Of a stretch of 64,000 nt of DNA, positions 32,355-40,488 are shown in pieces. This DNA comes from Agathobaculum sp. Marseille-P7918. GTDB taxonomy: Bacteria; Bacillota; Clostridia; Oscillospirales; Butyricicoccaceae. The notes beneath the pieces are model-generated. The model was given only the letters and a program-made list of their open reading frames with translations. It ran no database searches and had not been told where the DNA came from. Each line of letters starts with the position of its first letter. Within the stretch, counting starts at the first letter, position 1. Where the stretch lies: contig NZ_UYYD01000010.1 of the NCBI RefSeq assembly GCF_900625105.1, positions 1-64,000 on the forward strand. Reading direction: 5' to 3'. The translations under genes were made by a program, and so were the position numbers.

Positions 32355-33800
32355 TTACCGCTTGAGCTTGCGCAGGACGGCTTGCATTTCCGCGCGTCCT
32401 TCGCCGCTGGCGACGATGCAGACTGCATAGACCACCGCGCCCGCAGGCACGGCGCACACCAGCCGCAGCAGGTTGCTCACCGGCAGCATCGTGCAGGCAA
32501 AGGCCGCCGCGCCGCACAGCAGGGCGGAAACCACGATGCGAATGATGTTTTTGGCGGGAACGCGGAACAAAAAGCGGCGGCGCACCCGCGCGCAAGTGAT
32601 GAAAAAGTAGGATGCGAAGGCGACGATCGAACCGATGGCGCCGCCCGTGAAGCCGACGGCCTGCAGCAGCAGGACGCTGGAGATCACCTTGATGACCGCT
32701 GCCGCCGCGCTGTTCTGCAGCACGGAAACCGTGGACTGCTCGAGCTCGTACGCCTTGTTGGCGTATTCGGTCAATCCCATGAACAGCATGGCCAGCGCGG
32801 TATACGCGATGACCGGCGCGCCCGCGTCATACCCTTTGGCGAACAGCACGCGCGACATCGGCAGCGCGACCGCCGTCAGTCCGGTCACGGCCGGCACGGC
32901 GATCAGCAGGTACAGCCGCACGCCCTGATCGAGCAGGGGCTTGGCCGTTTCGCGGCCGCCCTCACGCCACGCGCGCAGCACCGCGGGATAGACGCCGCGC
33001 ATGATGCCGACCGAGATCATGGTGAACAGGCCGGACGCGATCGAGTTGTTGGAGGAATAGATGCCGTAAACATCCATATCGAAAAAGCCGACCACCAGAT
33101 ATTTGTCGATCTGGTTGAGCAGCGTGACCGAGATGGAAACGCCCATCAGCGGCACGCCGAAACGTAGGAATTTGTTCAGCAGATCGCGCGAGAACCAGCG
33201 CAGCCGCGCGATCGACGGCAGACCAAGCGCGAGCACCGCACCGATCCCGGCCACGCCGTCCGCCACGGTGTTGGCACAGATGGCGGGGAAGGGGGACGCA
33301 GGGTTGCGCATGCCGAACACCAGCGCGTAGGCGACCAGCAGCTTGAGGCCGGCCGAGGTCAGGCTCAGCGAAATCGAGGCCCGCATCCGGCCGAGCTGGA
33401 TGAGTGCGGCGTTGAGGATCTGGAAGATCGTGTAGCTGAAAAACATGGTCATGAATCCCAGATACAGCGGATCGCACAGCAGGATGGCCGCGCCGCAGCA
33501 GAATACTGCGACGGCCGCACAGATGATCAGGTAGATGGTCGAGACCGTGGAAAACAGGCCGCGGCCCTGATCCTTGCCGAATTCCTCTCCGACATAGCGG
33601 GTGGCGGCGTTTGCCATCCATCCGGCCAGAATCAGATAGGCGATCTGCACGTTGAAATTGATGAAGTTGAACGTGCCGACCGTGGATTCGTAAAACAGGT
33701 GGGTATACAGGGAGGTACACGCGATTACCAGCAGGCCTTCAATGACCTTCGCGGGCAGAAACAGCATCGCGTCGCGTGTCATGGTGTTTTTTGAGGACAA
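32355..33800 (-). CDS. Polysaccharide flippase (MATE/Wzx-like)
   Basis: About 481 residues with 12-14 predicted transmembrane helices, of the multidrug/oligosaccharidyl-lipid/polysaccharide flippase superfamily. The start is probably the TTG at 33800, with GAGGG seven bases before it; the first ATG of the open frame (33842) lies inside the promoter. It would flip lipid-linked sugar repeats to the outer face. It is divergent from the GT4-CsaB and GT genes, which supports a shared role in wall polysaccharide synthesis. Confidence 0.8.
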   Translation of the reverse strand: MSSKNTMTRDAMLFLPAKVIEGLLVIACTSLYTHLFYESTVGTFNFINFNVQIAYLILAGWMANAATRYVGEEFGKDQGRGLFSTVSTIYLIICAAVAVFCCGAAILLCDPLYLGFMTMFFSYTIFQILNAALIQLGRMRASISLSLTSAGLKLLVAYALVFGMRNPASPFPAICANTVADGVAGIGAVLALGLPSIARLRWFSRDLLNKFLRFGVPLMGVSISVTLLNQIDKYLVVGFFDMDVYGIYSSNNSIASGLFTMISVGIMRGVYPAVLRAWREGGRETAKPLLDQGVRLYLLIAVPAVTGLTAVALPMSRVLFAKGYDAGAPVIAYTALAMLFMGLTEYANKAYELEQSTVSVLQNSAAAAVIKVISSVLLLQAVGFTGGAIGSIVAFASYFFITCARVRRRFLFRVPAKNIIRIVVSALLCGAAAFACTMLPVSNLLRLVCAVPAGAVVYAVCIVASGEGRAEMQAVLRKLKR

Positions 33801-33832
33801 AGGGAAACCCTCGCTTTCGGTCAGATAGATAT

Positions 33833-33861
33833 AGTATAGCATGGTTTGGGGGCAAAAACAA
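33833..33861 (-). promoter_or_regulatory. Promoter of the flippase gene
   Basis: TTGTTT (33861-33856) and TATACT (33838-33833) on the minus strand, spacer 17. It is back to back with the CsaB-fusion promoter. Confidence 0.65.
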
Positions 33862-33892
33862 ATAACGGTTTGTAAACACCGCGACTTGTGTT

Positions 33893-33921
33893 TTGCATTT
33901 GCGTTCTTTTCGTGCTATACT
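33893..33921 (+). promoter_or_regulatory. Promoter of the GT4-CsaB operon
   Basis: TTGCAT (33893-33898) and TATACT (33916-33921) with a 17-base spacer and a TGC extension before the -10. Confidence 0.7.
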
Positions 33922-33961
33922 GTCTGTATCTGTGAGAAAATGTCCTTTGGAGGAATCTGTT

Positions 33962-36211
33962 TTGCGAGTGATGCATGTGATGGGCGGCGGCGACGTGGGC
34001 GGCGCCAAGACCCAAATTATGAATACCGTCACCGGGCTTGCCAGACGCAATGATGTGATGCTGATTTCCTTCCGCGCCGGCCCGTTCGCGGACGAGGCGC
34101 GTGAGCGCGGCATCGATGTGCGCGTGATCGAGCGGCACAACCCGTTCCGTGCGGCGCGGGCGATGCGCGATCTGGTGGACCAGTTCCGGCCGGACATCAT
34201 CCACTGCCACGGCGGCCGCGCCAATCTGATGGGCGCGATGGTGCGCCGCACGCGCCGCGTGCCGGTCGTGACGACCGTCCACTCGGATTATAAGCTGGAC
34301 TACCTCGGCAACCCGCTCAAGCAGCATACGTTCGGCGCGGCCAATGCAGTGGCGCTGCGCTTTCTGGATTTTTATCAGCCGGTGGCCGACCGCATGGCGC
34401 GCACCCTGATCGAGCGCGGCTTTGATCCCGAGCGCATCGTTAAGATCTATAACGGCATGGAGTTCCGGCGGCCGGAGGGCGAATTTGACCGCGCCCAGTA
34501 TCTCAAAGAAAACTACGGCGCGGAGATCGAGGAAGGGGACGTGCTGTGCGGCATTGCCGCGCGTCTGACCGCGGTCAAGGACATTGCGACGACCGTGCGC
34601 GCCTTTGCCGCAGCCTTGCAAAGCGCGCCGCAGCTGCGTCTGTTCATCGCAGGCGAGGGCGAGGATGAGGACATGCTCCGCAAGCTCGCCGACCAGCTCG
34701 GCGTTTCCGAGCGTGTGACGTTCTGCGGCTGGGTCTCGCCTGTGGAGCCGTTTTTCCGCGCGATGGATATTAACGTCCTGTCCTCGGTGTCCGAAACCTT
34801 CCCGTATTCCATTCTGGAGGGCGTCTGCGCGGGGTGCGCGACCATTTGCTCGGACGTCGGCGGCATGCCCGAGCTGATCGACACGGGTGAAAATGGTTAT
34901 ATTTTCCCGGTCGGGGACGACAAAAAGCTGAGCGAATATATGACGCGGCTGGCAAACGACGCTGCGCTGCGCGAGACCTTTGCGCAGGCGCTGTATGAAA
35001 AGGCGTCGAGCAATTTTTCCAAAGACAAAATGTGCGAGCGGCAGGAGGCTAACTACCGGCATCTGCTCGCGCGCTTCCACCGCCCCAAGGACGAGCGCGA
35101 GAGCATCGTCATCTGCGGCGCGTATGGCCGCGGCAACGCGGGCGACGACGCGATTCTGGAGGCCATCGTGCAGGAGATGCGCGCGCTCGACCCCGAGCGC
35201 ACGATCTGTGTCATGTCCCGCCGGCCCAAGGAGACAAAGCTCACTTACCGCACGGGCGCGGTGTATACCTTCAATATCTTTTCCGTTCTGCGGCGCTTCC
35301 GCCGCGCGGCACTCTATATCAACGGCGGCGGCACACTCATGCAGGACGTGACCTCGACCCGTTCGATCTGGTATTACTGCTACACGCTGCGCGCGGCGAA
35401 AAAGCGCGGCTGCAAGGTCATGATGTACGGCTGCGGCATCGGCCCGATCAACCGGGCGGGCAACCGAAAGATGGCGGCCAAAACCATCGATGGATCGGTT
35501 GACCGCATCACGCTGCGCGACGAAAACTCCCGGCAGGAGCTGGCGCGCATGGGCGTGACCCGGCCGGATATCCGCGTGTCCGCCGATCCGACCATCATCC
35601 TCGACCCCGCGCCGCGCGAGATCGTCAACCTTGCGCTCGAACAGAGCGGCATCGACCCGGAGGGCAAGTATATCGGTTTCGGCCTGCGCAACTGGAAGGG
35701 GCTGGACGCGGCGCTGCCCGCGATCGCGGCGGCGGCGGATTATGCCTATGAAAAGCACGGCCTGACGCCGGTGTTTGTGCCGATCGAGTTCCCGAGCGAC
35801 CTGACGCCTGCCGAGCGGGTGGGCGCGCTGCTGCATTGCCCGTGGTACGCGGTGCGCACGCGGCAGCCGATCGAGGTGACCATCGGCATCCTCGCGCGCA
35901 TGCAGACCGTGGTCGGCATCCGCCTGCATTCGCTGATGTTCTCGGCGGGGCAGGGTGTGCCGGTCGTCGGCATGAGCTATGATATCAAGGTGGACAGCTT
36001 CCTTAAGTATATCGGCAGCAGCACCTGCTTGCAGCTGCGCGAGGTGCGGGCGGATGAGCTGTGCCACCTGATCGATAAATGCCTGTCCGGTGCGCTGGAC
36101 GAGGAAGTGCGGCGCAACGCCAAGCTGCTGCGCGAGCGCGAGCACGAAAATGTGCGCGGCGCCGCGACACTGCTTGGCATTCAAAACGAAAAGGAGGAGG
36201 CAGCACAATGA
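33962..36211 (+). CDS. csaB: Fusion of GT4 glycosyltransferase and CsaB polysaccharide pyruvyl transferase
   Basis: 749 residues from a TTG start with GGAGG eight bases upstream. Residues 1-372 are a GT-B glycosyltransferase of family 4 (HVMGGGDVGGAKTQ, DIIHCHGGRANLMG, CGIAARLTAVKD, FPYSILEGVCAGC with the donor-binding Glu). Residues about 378-749 are a polysaccharide pyruvyl transferase of the CsaB type (CGAYGRGNAGDDAILEAI, INGGGTLMQDVTS, YGCGIGPI, GIRLHSLMFSAGQGVPVVG). CsaB adds ketal pyruvate to wall polysaccharide, creating the ligand for SLH domains. The two are normally separate proteins. It overlaps the next glycosyltransferase gene (ATGA). Confidence 0.88.
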   Translation: MRVMHVMGGGDVGGAKTQIMNTVTGLARRNDVMLISFRAGPFADEARERGIDVRVIERHNPFRAARAMRDLVDQFRPDIIHCHGGRANLMGAMVRRTRRVPVVTTVHSDYKLDYLGNPLKQHTFGAANAVALRFLDFYQPVADRMARTLIERGFDPERIVKIYNGMEFRRPEGEFDRAQYLKENYGAEIEEGDVLCGIAARLTAVKDIATTVRAFAAALQSAPQLRLFIAGEGEDEDMLRKLADQLGVSERVTFCGWVSPVEPFFRAMDINVLSSVSETFPYSILEGVCAGCATICSDVGGMPELIDTGENGYIFPVGDDKKLSEYMTRLANDAALRETFAQALYEKASSNFSKDKMCERQEANYRHLLARFHRPKDERESIVICGAYGRGNAGDDAILEAIVQEMRALDPERTICVMSRRPKETKLTYRTGAVYTFNIFSVLRRFRRAALYINGGGTLMQDVTSTRSIWYYCYTLRAAKKRGCKVMMYGCGIGPINRAGNRKMAAKTIDGSVDRITLRDENSRQELARMGVTRPDIRVSADPTIILDPAPREIVNLALEQSGIDPEGKYIGFGLRNWKGLDAALPAIAAAADYAYEKHGLTPVFVPIEFPSDLTPAERVGALLHCPWYAVRTRQPIEVTIGILARMQTVVGIRLHSLMFSAGQGVPVVGMSYDIKVDSFLKYIGSSTCLQLREVRADELCHLIDKCLSGALDEEVRRNAKLLREREHENVRGAATLLGIQNEKEEAAQ

Positions 36212-37386
36212 AAAACCATGTCGTTTGCCTTTCAACCACCAACTATCACCCGCTGCCCACGCGCAAACAGAACGTGATGAGCCGTCTGCGGAACAGCGAG
36301 GTGCTGTATTTTGACCCGCCGGTGTCGCTGATCGCACCGCTCAAGGACAAAAAAGCGTCCGCCTATCTCAAGAAATACAAGCAGCCGGGCGAAAAGGTCG
36401 AGGGACACGAAAACATCACGGTGTACGCGCTGCCGCCCGTTCTGCCGTTCTTCAACAAGTTCCGTTGGGTTAACAAGATCAACCAGAAGCGGCAGGCTGC
36501 CTTTGTGCGGCAGAAGATGCGCGAGCATGGCTTCGGGGACGAGACCGTGCTGTGGTGCTACTCGCCGTCCTCGTGCGACATTGTGGAGCACATTCCGCAT
36601 CGCGCGTTGGTGTATGACTGCGTGGACCGCCATTCGGCCTATAAGGGTCACATCAACCCGGCGGTCGTCGATCAGATGGAGCGCGACCTAGCAAAGCCCG
36701 CCGATCAGGTGTTTGCGACCGCGGTCGGTCTGGCCGAAACGCTCGAAAAAATCAACCCGACGACCAAAATGATCCCGAACGGCGCAGCGTACGAGATCTT
36801 CTCGCGCGTGCAGACGGAAAAGGACACGCTGTCCTGCCCGGAGGATATGAAGAATCTGAAACATCCGGTGTTCGGCTTTGTCGGCATGCTGCAGGAGTGT
36901 ATCGACTACGCGCTGATCGAAAAGCTGGCGAAAGAACGGCCGGACGCGACAATCTTCCTCATTGGCCGTACGCTGCCGGGCGTCGACCTGACGCATCTGC
37001 GGCAGTATCCCAACATCGTGTTCCACGGTCTGGTGCCGCAGCCCGAGCTGCCCGCGTACCTTGCGCAGATGGACGTGTGCCTGAACGTGTTCCGTGCGGG
37101 TGCTTTGAGCAAGGATGTGTCGCCGCTGAAATTCTATGAGTATCTGGCGACCGGCAAACCGGTGGTTTCCACACGCGAGCCGCTGCAGGTAGAGGATTTC
37201 AAGGACGTGGTCTACATTGCGCACAATGCGGACGAATTTCTCTCGCTGTGCGACGCTGCCGCGGCGGAAAACGATCCGGAAAAGGTGCAAAAACGCTTGG
37301 CGTACGGCGCGCAGTGCTCGTGGACCGAGCGCGTGCACCAGATGGAAGCCGTATTATATGCCAAGGGCGTTCTGCACGAAAGCTGA
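36208..37386 (+). CDS. GT-B glycosyltransferase (family 4/TuaH-like)
   Basis: 392 residues. The N-terminal half has a VCLSTTNYHPLPTRKQ start and LWCYSPSSCDIVEHI; DCVDRHSAYKGH resembles TuaH-like transferases. The C-terminal half has FGFVGMLQECIDYALIEKLA, FHGLVPQPELPAYLAQMDVCLNVF and KFYEYLATGKPVVST, the GT-B donor site. AAGGAGGAGG precedes the ATG. It is coupled to the CsaB fusion and likely extends the same polymer. Confidence 0.87.
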   Translation: MKNHVVCLSTTNYHPLPTRKQNVMSRLRNSEVLYFDPPVSLIAPLKDKKASAYLKKYKQPGEKVEGHENITVYALPPVLPFFNKFRWVNKINQKRQAAFVRQKMREHGFGDETVLWCYSPSSCDIVEHIPHRALVYDCVDRHSAYKGHINPAVVDQMERDLAKPADQVFATAVGLAETLEKINPTTKMIPNGAAYEIFSRVQTEKDTLSCPEDMKNLKHPVFGFVGMLQECIDYALIEKLAKERPDATIFLIGRTLPGVDLTHLRQYPNIVFHGLVPQPELPAYLAQMDVCLNVFRAGALSKDVSPLKFYEYLATGKPVVSTREPLQVEDFKDVVYIAHNADEFLSLCDAAAAENDPEKVQKRLAYGAQCSWTERVHQMEAVLYAKGVLHES

Positions 37387-37445
37387 CGCGCGCGGCGGAT
37401 ATCTTTGGGCATTCGTACAAAACACGAAAAAACCATGTAAAATGC

Positions 37446-37474
37446 TTGCAATGCACGGCTGCATTCGATAAAAT
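37446..37474 (+). promoter_or_regulatory. Promoter of the purine operon
   Basis: TTGCAA (37446-37451) and TAAAAT (37469-37474), spacer 17. A leader of about 180 bases lies between it and purE. Confidence 0.6.
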
Positions 37475-37518
37475 AATAGTGTATCTTCACCGATCATCCG
37501 AGAGAAAGAGGTGCACCC

Positions 37519-37602
37519 ATGACCGGCAGTGTTTTCTTGATCAAAACAGTGGAAATGCCCGGGCATTCGTGCATGATTTCGGGTATTGGTGCAGCACATT
37601 GA
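37519..37602 (+). CDS. Possible 27-residue leader peptide of the purine operon
   Basis: An ATG frame with AGAGGTG upstream, ending eight bases before a terminator hairpin. The product (MTGSVFLIKTVEM... ending GIGAAH) has no run of a single amino acid, so classical charged-tRNA attenuation is not obvious. It may be a leader peptide or chance. Confidence 0.3.
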   Translation: MTGSVFLIKTVEMPGHSCMISGIGAAH

Positions 37603-37610
37603 GCACATAT

Positions 37611-37645
37611 AGGACACGGGTATATCCGTGTCCTCATTTGTTTTT
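37611..37645 (+). terminator. Attenuator-like terminator before purE
   Basis: AGGACACGG and CCGTGTCCT pair around a six-base loop, followed by CATTTGTTTTT. It lies between the operon promoter and purE, with the purE ribosome-binding site starting right after it, so read-through must be controlled. No known purine, PRPP or folate riboswitch core is recognisable. Confidence 0.6.
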
Positions 37646-37660
37646 GAGGAGGAATCGCAG

Positions 37661-38152
37661 ATGAAAAAAGTACTGGTCATCATGGGCTCGGACAGCGACC
37701 TGAAGGTGATGGAAAAGTGCATCGATCGCCTGAAGTCGTTTGACATCCCGACCGAAGTGCGCATTTGTTCTGCACACCGCACGCCGGCGGTGGCGGAGCA
37801 GCTGTCTCAAAACGCGAAGGCGGACGGCTTTGGCGTCATCATCGCGGCAGCGGGCAAGGCGGCCCATTTGGGCGGCGTGCTGGCGGCCAACACGACCCTG
37901 CCGGTCATCGGCGTGCCGATGGGTACGAGCGTCATGGGCGGCATGGACAGCCTGCTCTCCATCGTGCAGATGCCCAAGGGTATCCCGGTGGCGACCGTTG
38001 CGATCGACGGCGCGGACAACGCAGCCATTCTGGCCGCGCAGATGATCGCCCTGTCGGACGACGCGCTGGCGGACAAGCTTGCACAGTTCAAGAAGGACAT
38101 GGCAGACGAAGTCATGGCAAAGGACGAAAAGGTCAAGGCACAGTTTGCATAA
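37661..38152 (+). CDS. purE: 5-(carboxyamino)imidazole ribonucleotide mutase
   Basis: 163 residues, class I PurE. MGSDSDLKVMEKC, CSAHRTP (catalytic His), IIAAAGKAAHLGGVLAANT, PVIGVPMGTSVMGGMDSLLS and PVATVAIDGADNAA are all canonical. It converts N5-CAIR to CAIR. No purK is beside it in the window. It is the first gene of the pur operon, with GAGGAGG before the ATG. Confidence 0.96.
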   Translation: MKKVLVIMGSDSDLKVMEKCIDRLKSFDIPTEVRICSAHRTPAVAEQLSQNAKADGFGVIIAAAGKAAHLGGVLAANTTLPVIGVPMGTSVMGGMDSLLSIVQMPKGIPVATVAIDGADNAAILAAQMIALSDDALADKLAQFKKDMADEVMAKDEKVKAQFA

Positions 38153-38255
38153 AGGGTAAAGGCGCGGCGGGCGGAACCATTGCCGCACGCCGGGTACAAC
38201 CCAAAACAAAATGGTTTGTTTTAAATTACACATATAAAAATGGAGGAAAATGGAC

Positions 38256-38966
38256 ATGGAAAAGAAAGAACAGCTCTACGAAGGCAAGGCTAAGAAGGTT
38301 TTTGCGACCGACGATGCAAATTATGTAATCGTGGACTACAAGGACGACGCGACCGCGTTCAACGGTGAAAAGAAGGGCACGATCGCAGGCAAGGGCGTCA
38401 TCAACAACGTGATGAGCAACCATATGTTCCAGCTGCTCGAGCAGCAGGGCGTGCCGACGCATTTTGTCGAGCAGCTTTCCGACCGCGAGACCCTGGTCAA
38501 GAAGGTGTCCATCGTACCGCTCGAAGTCATCATCCGCAACATCTCGGCCGGTTCGTTTGCCAAGCGTTACGGCGTAAACGAAGGCATCGTGTTTGACGAG
38601 CCGACCATCGAATTCTCCTACAAAAACGACGATCTGGGCGACCCGCTCATGAACGCTTACCATGCCATCGCGCTCAAGCTCGCGACCCGCGAGGAGATCG
38701 AGCGCATCAAGGCCATGGCATTCAAGGTCAACGAAGTGATGAAGCAGTATTTCGATACGCTCAACGTCACGCTCGTGGACTTCAAGCTCGAGTTCGGCAA
38801 GACCGCGGACGGCACCATCGTGCTGGCTGACGAGATCAGCCCGGACACCTGCCGTCTGTGGGACAAGACCACGGGCGAGAAGCTGGATAAGGACCGTTTC
38901 CGTCGCGATCTGGGCGGCGTAGAAGAGGCCTACCAGGAAATCATGAAGCGCGTAATGAGCAAGTAA
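38256..38966 (+). CDS. purC: SAICAR synthetase
   Basis: 236 residues. [10 protein letters not shown] (ATP site), [47 protein letters not shown] and the final AYQEIMKRV are family signatures. It joins aspartate to CAIR using ATP. The ATG at 38256 is chosen since GGAGG lies nine bases before it; the ATG at 38250 is too close. About 100 bases separate it from purE. Confidence 0.96.
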   Translation: MEKKEQLYEGKAKKVFATDDANYVIVDYKDDATAFNGEKKGTIAGKGVINNVMSNHMFQLLEQQGVPTHFVEQLSDRETLVKKVSIVPLEVIIRNISAGSFAKRYGVNEGIVFDEPTIEFSYKNDDLGDPLMNAYHAIALKLATREEIERIKAMAFKVNEVMKQYFDTLNVTLVDFKLEFGKTADGTIVLADEISPDTCRLWDKTTGEKLDKDRFRRDLGGVEEAYQEIMKRVMSK

Positions 38967-38991
38967 TCCCATATTGAAAAAAGGCAAATCC

Positions 38992-40485
38992 ATGAAATAT
39001 CGTATTCTAAAGCAAAGCAAAACCCCGTTTGACAAGGTGCACGAAGAGTGCGGTGTGTTCGGCATCGCCGCACCGGAAGGCAAGGAGATCGCAGCCGCAC
39101 ACGAAGCGTATGTTGCACTGTTTGCCTTGCAGCACCGCGGACAGGAGGCAGCCGGCATCGCGGTCAATAACCGCGGTGTCATCCACTGCCACAAGGACGT
39201 CGGTCTGGTCAGCCAGGTGTTCAACCAGCAGATTCTGGACAGCATGCCCGGCTCGATGGCGGTCGGTCACGTCCGCTATTCGACCACCGGCAAGCAGTCG
39301 CGCGAAAACGCACAGCCGATCGCCATTACGCACGTCAAGGGCAACCTTGCCGTGGCACACAACGGCAATCTGGTCAACGCGGGCGAGTTGCGCCGCCGCA
39401 TCGAACTGAACGGCGGCATCTTCCGTTCTTCGAACGACACCGAAGTGCTGGTGTATACCATCGTCAACGAACGCCTCAAGTGCGGCAGCATCGAAGAGGC
39501 GGTCAAAAACACCATGAGCATCATTCAGGGCGCGTATTCGCTGGTCGTGATGAGCCCGCGCAAGCTGATCGCTGCGCGTGATCCGCATGGCTTCCGCCCG
39601 CTGTGCATCGGCCTGCTGGACGACTGCTATGTTTTCGCTTCCGAGACTTGCGCGCTCGACGCGCTGGGCGCGACCTTTGTCCGCGACGTTGAGCCGGGCG
39701 AGGTCTGCGTGGTGGAAAACGGCAAGCTGCGCTCGATGCACTGCGGCGTGCAGTGCAAGAGTTCCGCCTGCGTGTTTGAGTATATCTATTTTGCCCGTCC
39801 GGACTCGATCATCGACGGGGCCAGCGTCGAACTGGCCCGTCAGGAGGCCGGCAAGTACCTGTCCATCGAGCATCCGGTCGGCGCGGATGTGGTCATCGGC
39901 GTGCCGGATTCCGGCATTCCCGCCGCGATCGGCTATGCTAAGTTTTCTGGCATTCCGTATGGCGTGGGCCTGATCAAAAACCGCTATATCGCCCGCACCT
40001 TCATCCAGCCGGGACAGGACAAGCGCGAGCGTTCGGTGCGCCTCAAGCTCAATGCTCTGCGCACCGCGGTCGAGGGCAAGCGCGTCATCATGGTCGATGA
40101 CTCGATCGTGCGCGGCACGACCTGCGCGCGGCTGGTAAAGCTTTTGCGCGACGCAGGCGCTGCCGAGGTGCATATGCGCATCTCCGCGCCGCCGTTCCGT
40201 CATCCCTGCTTCTTCGGCACGGATATCCCGGAGCGCAGCCAGCTGCTGGCGCACGGCCGCACGGTTGAGGAAATGCGCGAGATCATCGGCGTGGACAGCC
40301 TCGGCTTCCTGTCGCTGGAAGCGGCGCGCAAGATCGCCGTGGGCTGCCATCTGGGCTTCTGTGACGCCTGCTTCTCGGGCGAATACCCGATCCCGGTGCC
40401 CGAACAGGCCGAAAAGAACATGTTTGAAAACGAAATACCGCTCGGCGCGGACAAGCATGCCGGCGGAAATCAAGACAAGGAGTAA
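38992..40485 (+). CDS. purF: Amidophosphoribosyltransferase
   Basis: 497 residues. A short leader precedes the N-terminal nucleophile Cys20 (HEECGVFGIA), exposed after propeptide removal. The glutaminase domain has QHRGQEAAGIAV, GHVRYSTTG and AHNGNLVN. The PRTase domain has VIMVDDSIVRGTT. Cys residues near the end (CHLGFCDACFSGEYP) fit the Fe-S ligands of Bacillus-type PurF. It catalyses the first committed step, PRPP to phosphoribosylamine. It is directly followed by a paralogue. Confidence 0.96.
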   Translation: MKYRILKQSKTPFDKVHEECGVFGIAAPEGKEIAAAHEAYVALFALQHRGQEAAGIAVNNRGVIHCHKDVGLVSQVFNQQILDSMPGSMAVGHVRYSTTGKQSRENAQPIAITHVKGNLAVAHNGNLVNAGELRRRIELNGGIFRSSNDTEVLVYTIVNERLKCGSIEEAVKNTMSIIQGAYSLVVMSPRKLIAARDPHGFRPLCIGLLDDCYVFASETCALDALGATFVRDVEPGEVCVVENGKLRSMHCGVQCKSSACVFEYIYFARPDSIIDGASVELARQEAGKYLSIEHPVGADVVIGVPDSGIPAAIGYAKFSGIPYGVGLIKNRYIARTFIQPGQDKRERSVRLKLNALRTAVEGKRVIMVDDSIVRGTTCARLVKLLRDAGAAEVHMRISAPPFRHPCFFGTDIPERSQLLAHGRTVEEMREIIGVDSLGFLSLEAARKIAVGCHLGFCDACFSGEYPIPVPEQAEKNMFENEIPLGADKHAGGNQDKE

Positions 40486-40488
40486 CAA

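Noticed and set aside
33821-36337. Minus-strand open frame of 838 codons
   Set aside because: It lies opposite the GT4-CsaB gene, which has clear domains and start signals; long antisense frames are expected in GC-rich coding DNA.
37475-37660. Known riboswitch (purine, PRPP/ppGpp ykkC, THF) before purE
   Set aside because: The conserved core sequences of these classes could not be found; only a hairpin terminator and a short ORF are visible.
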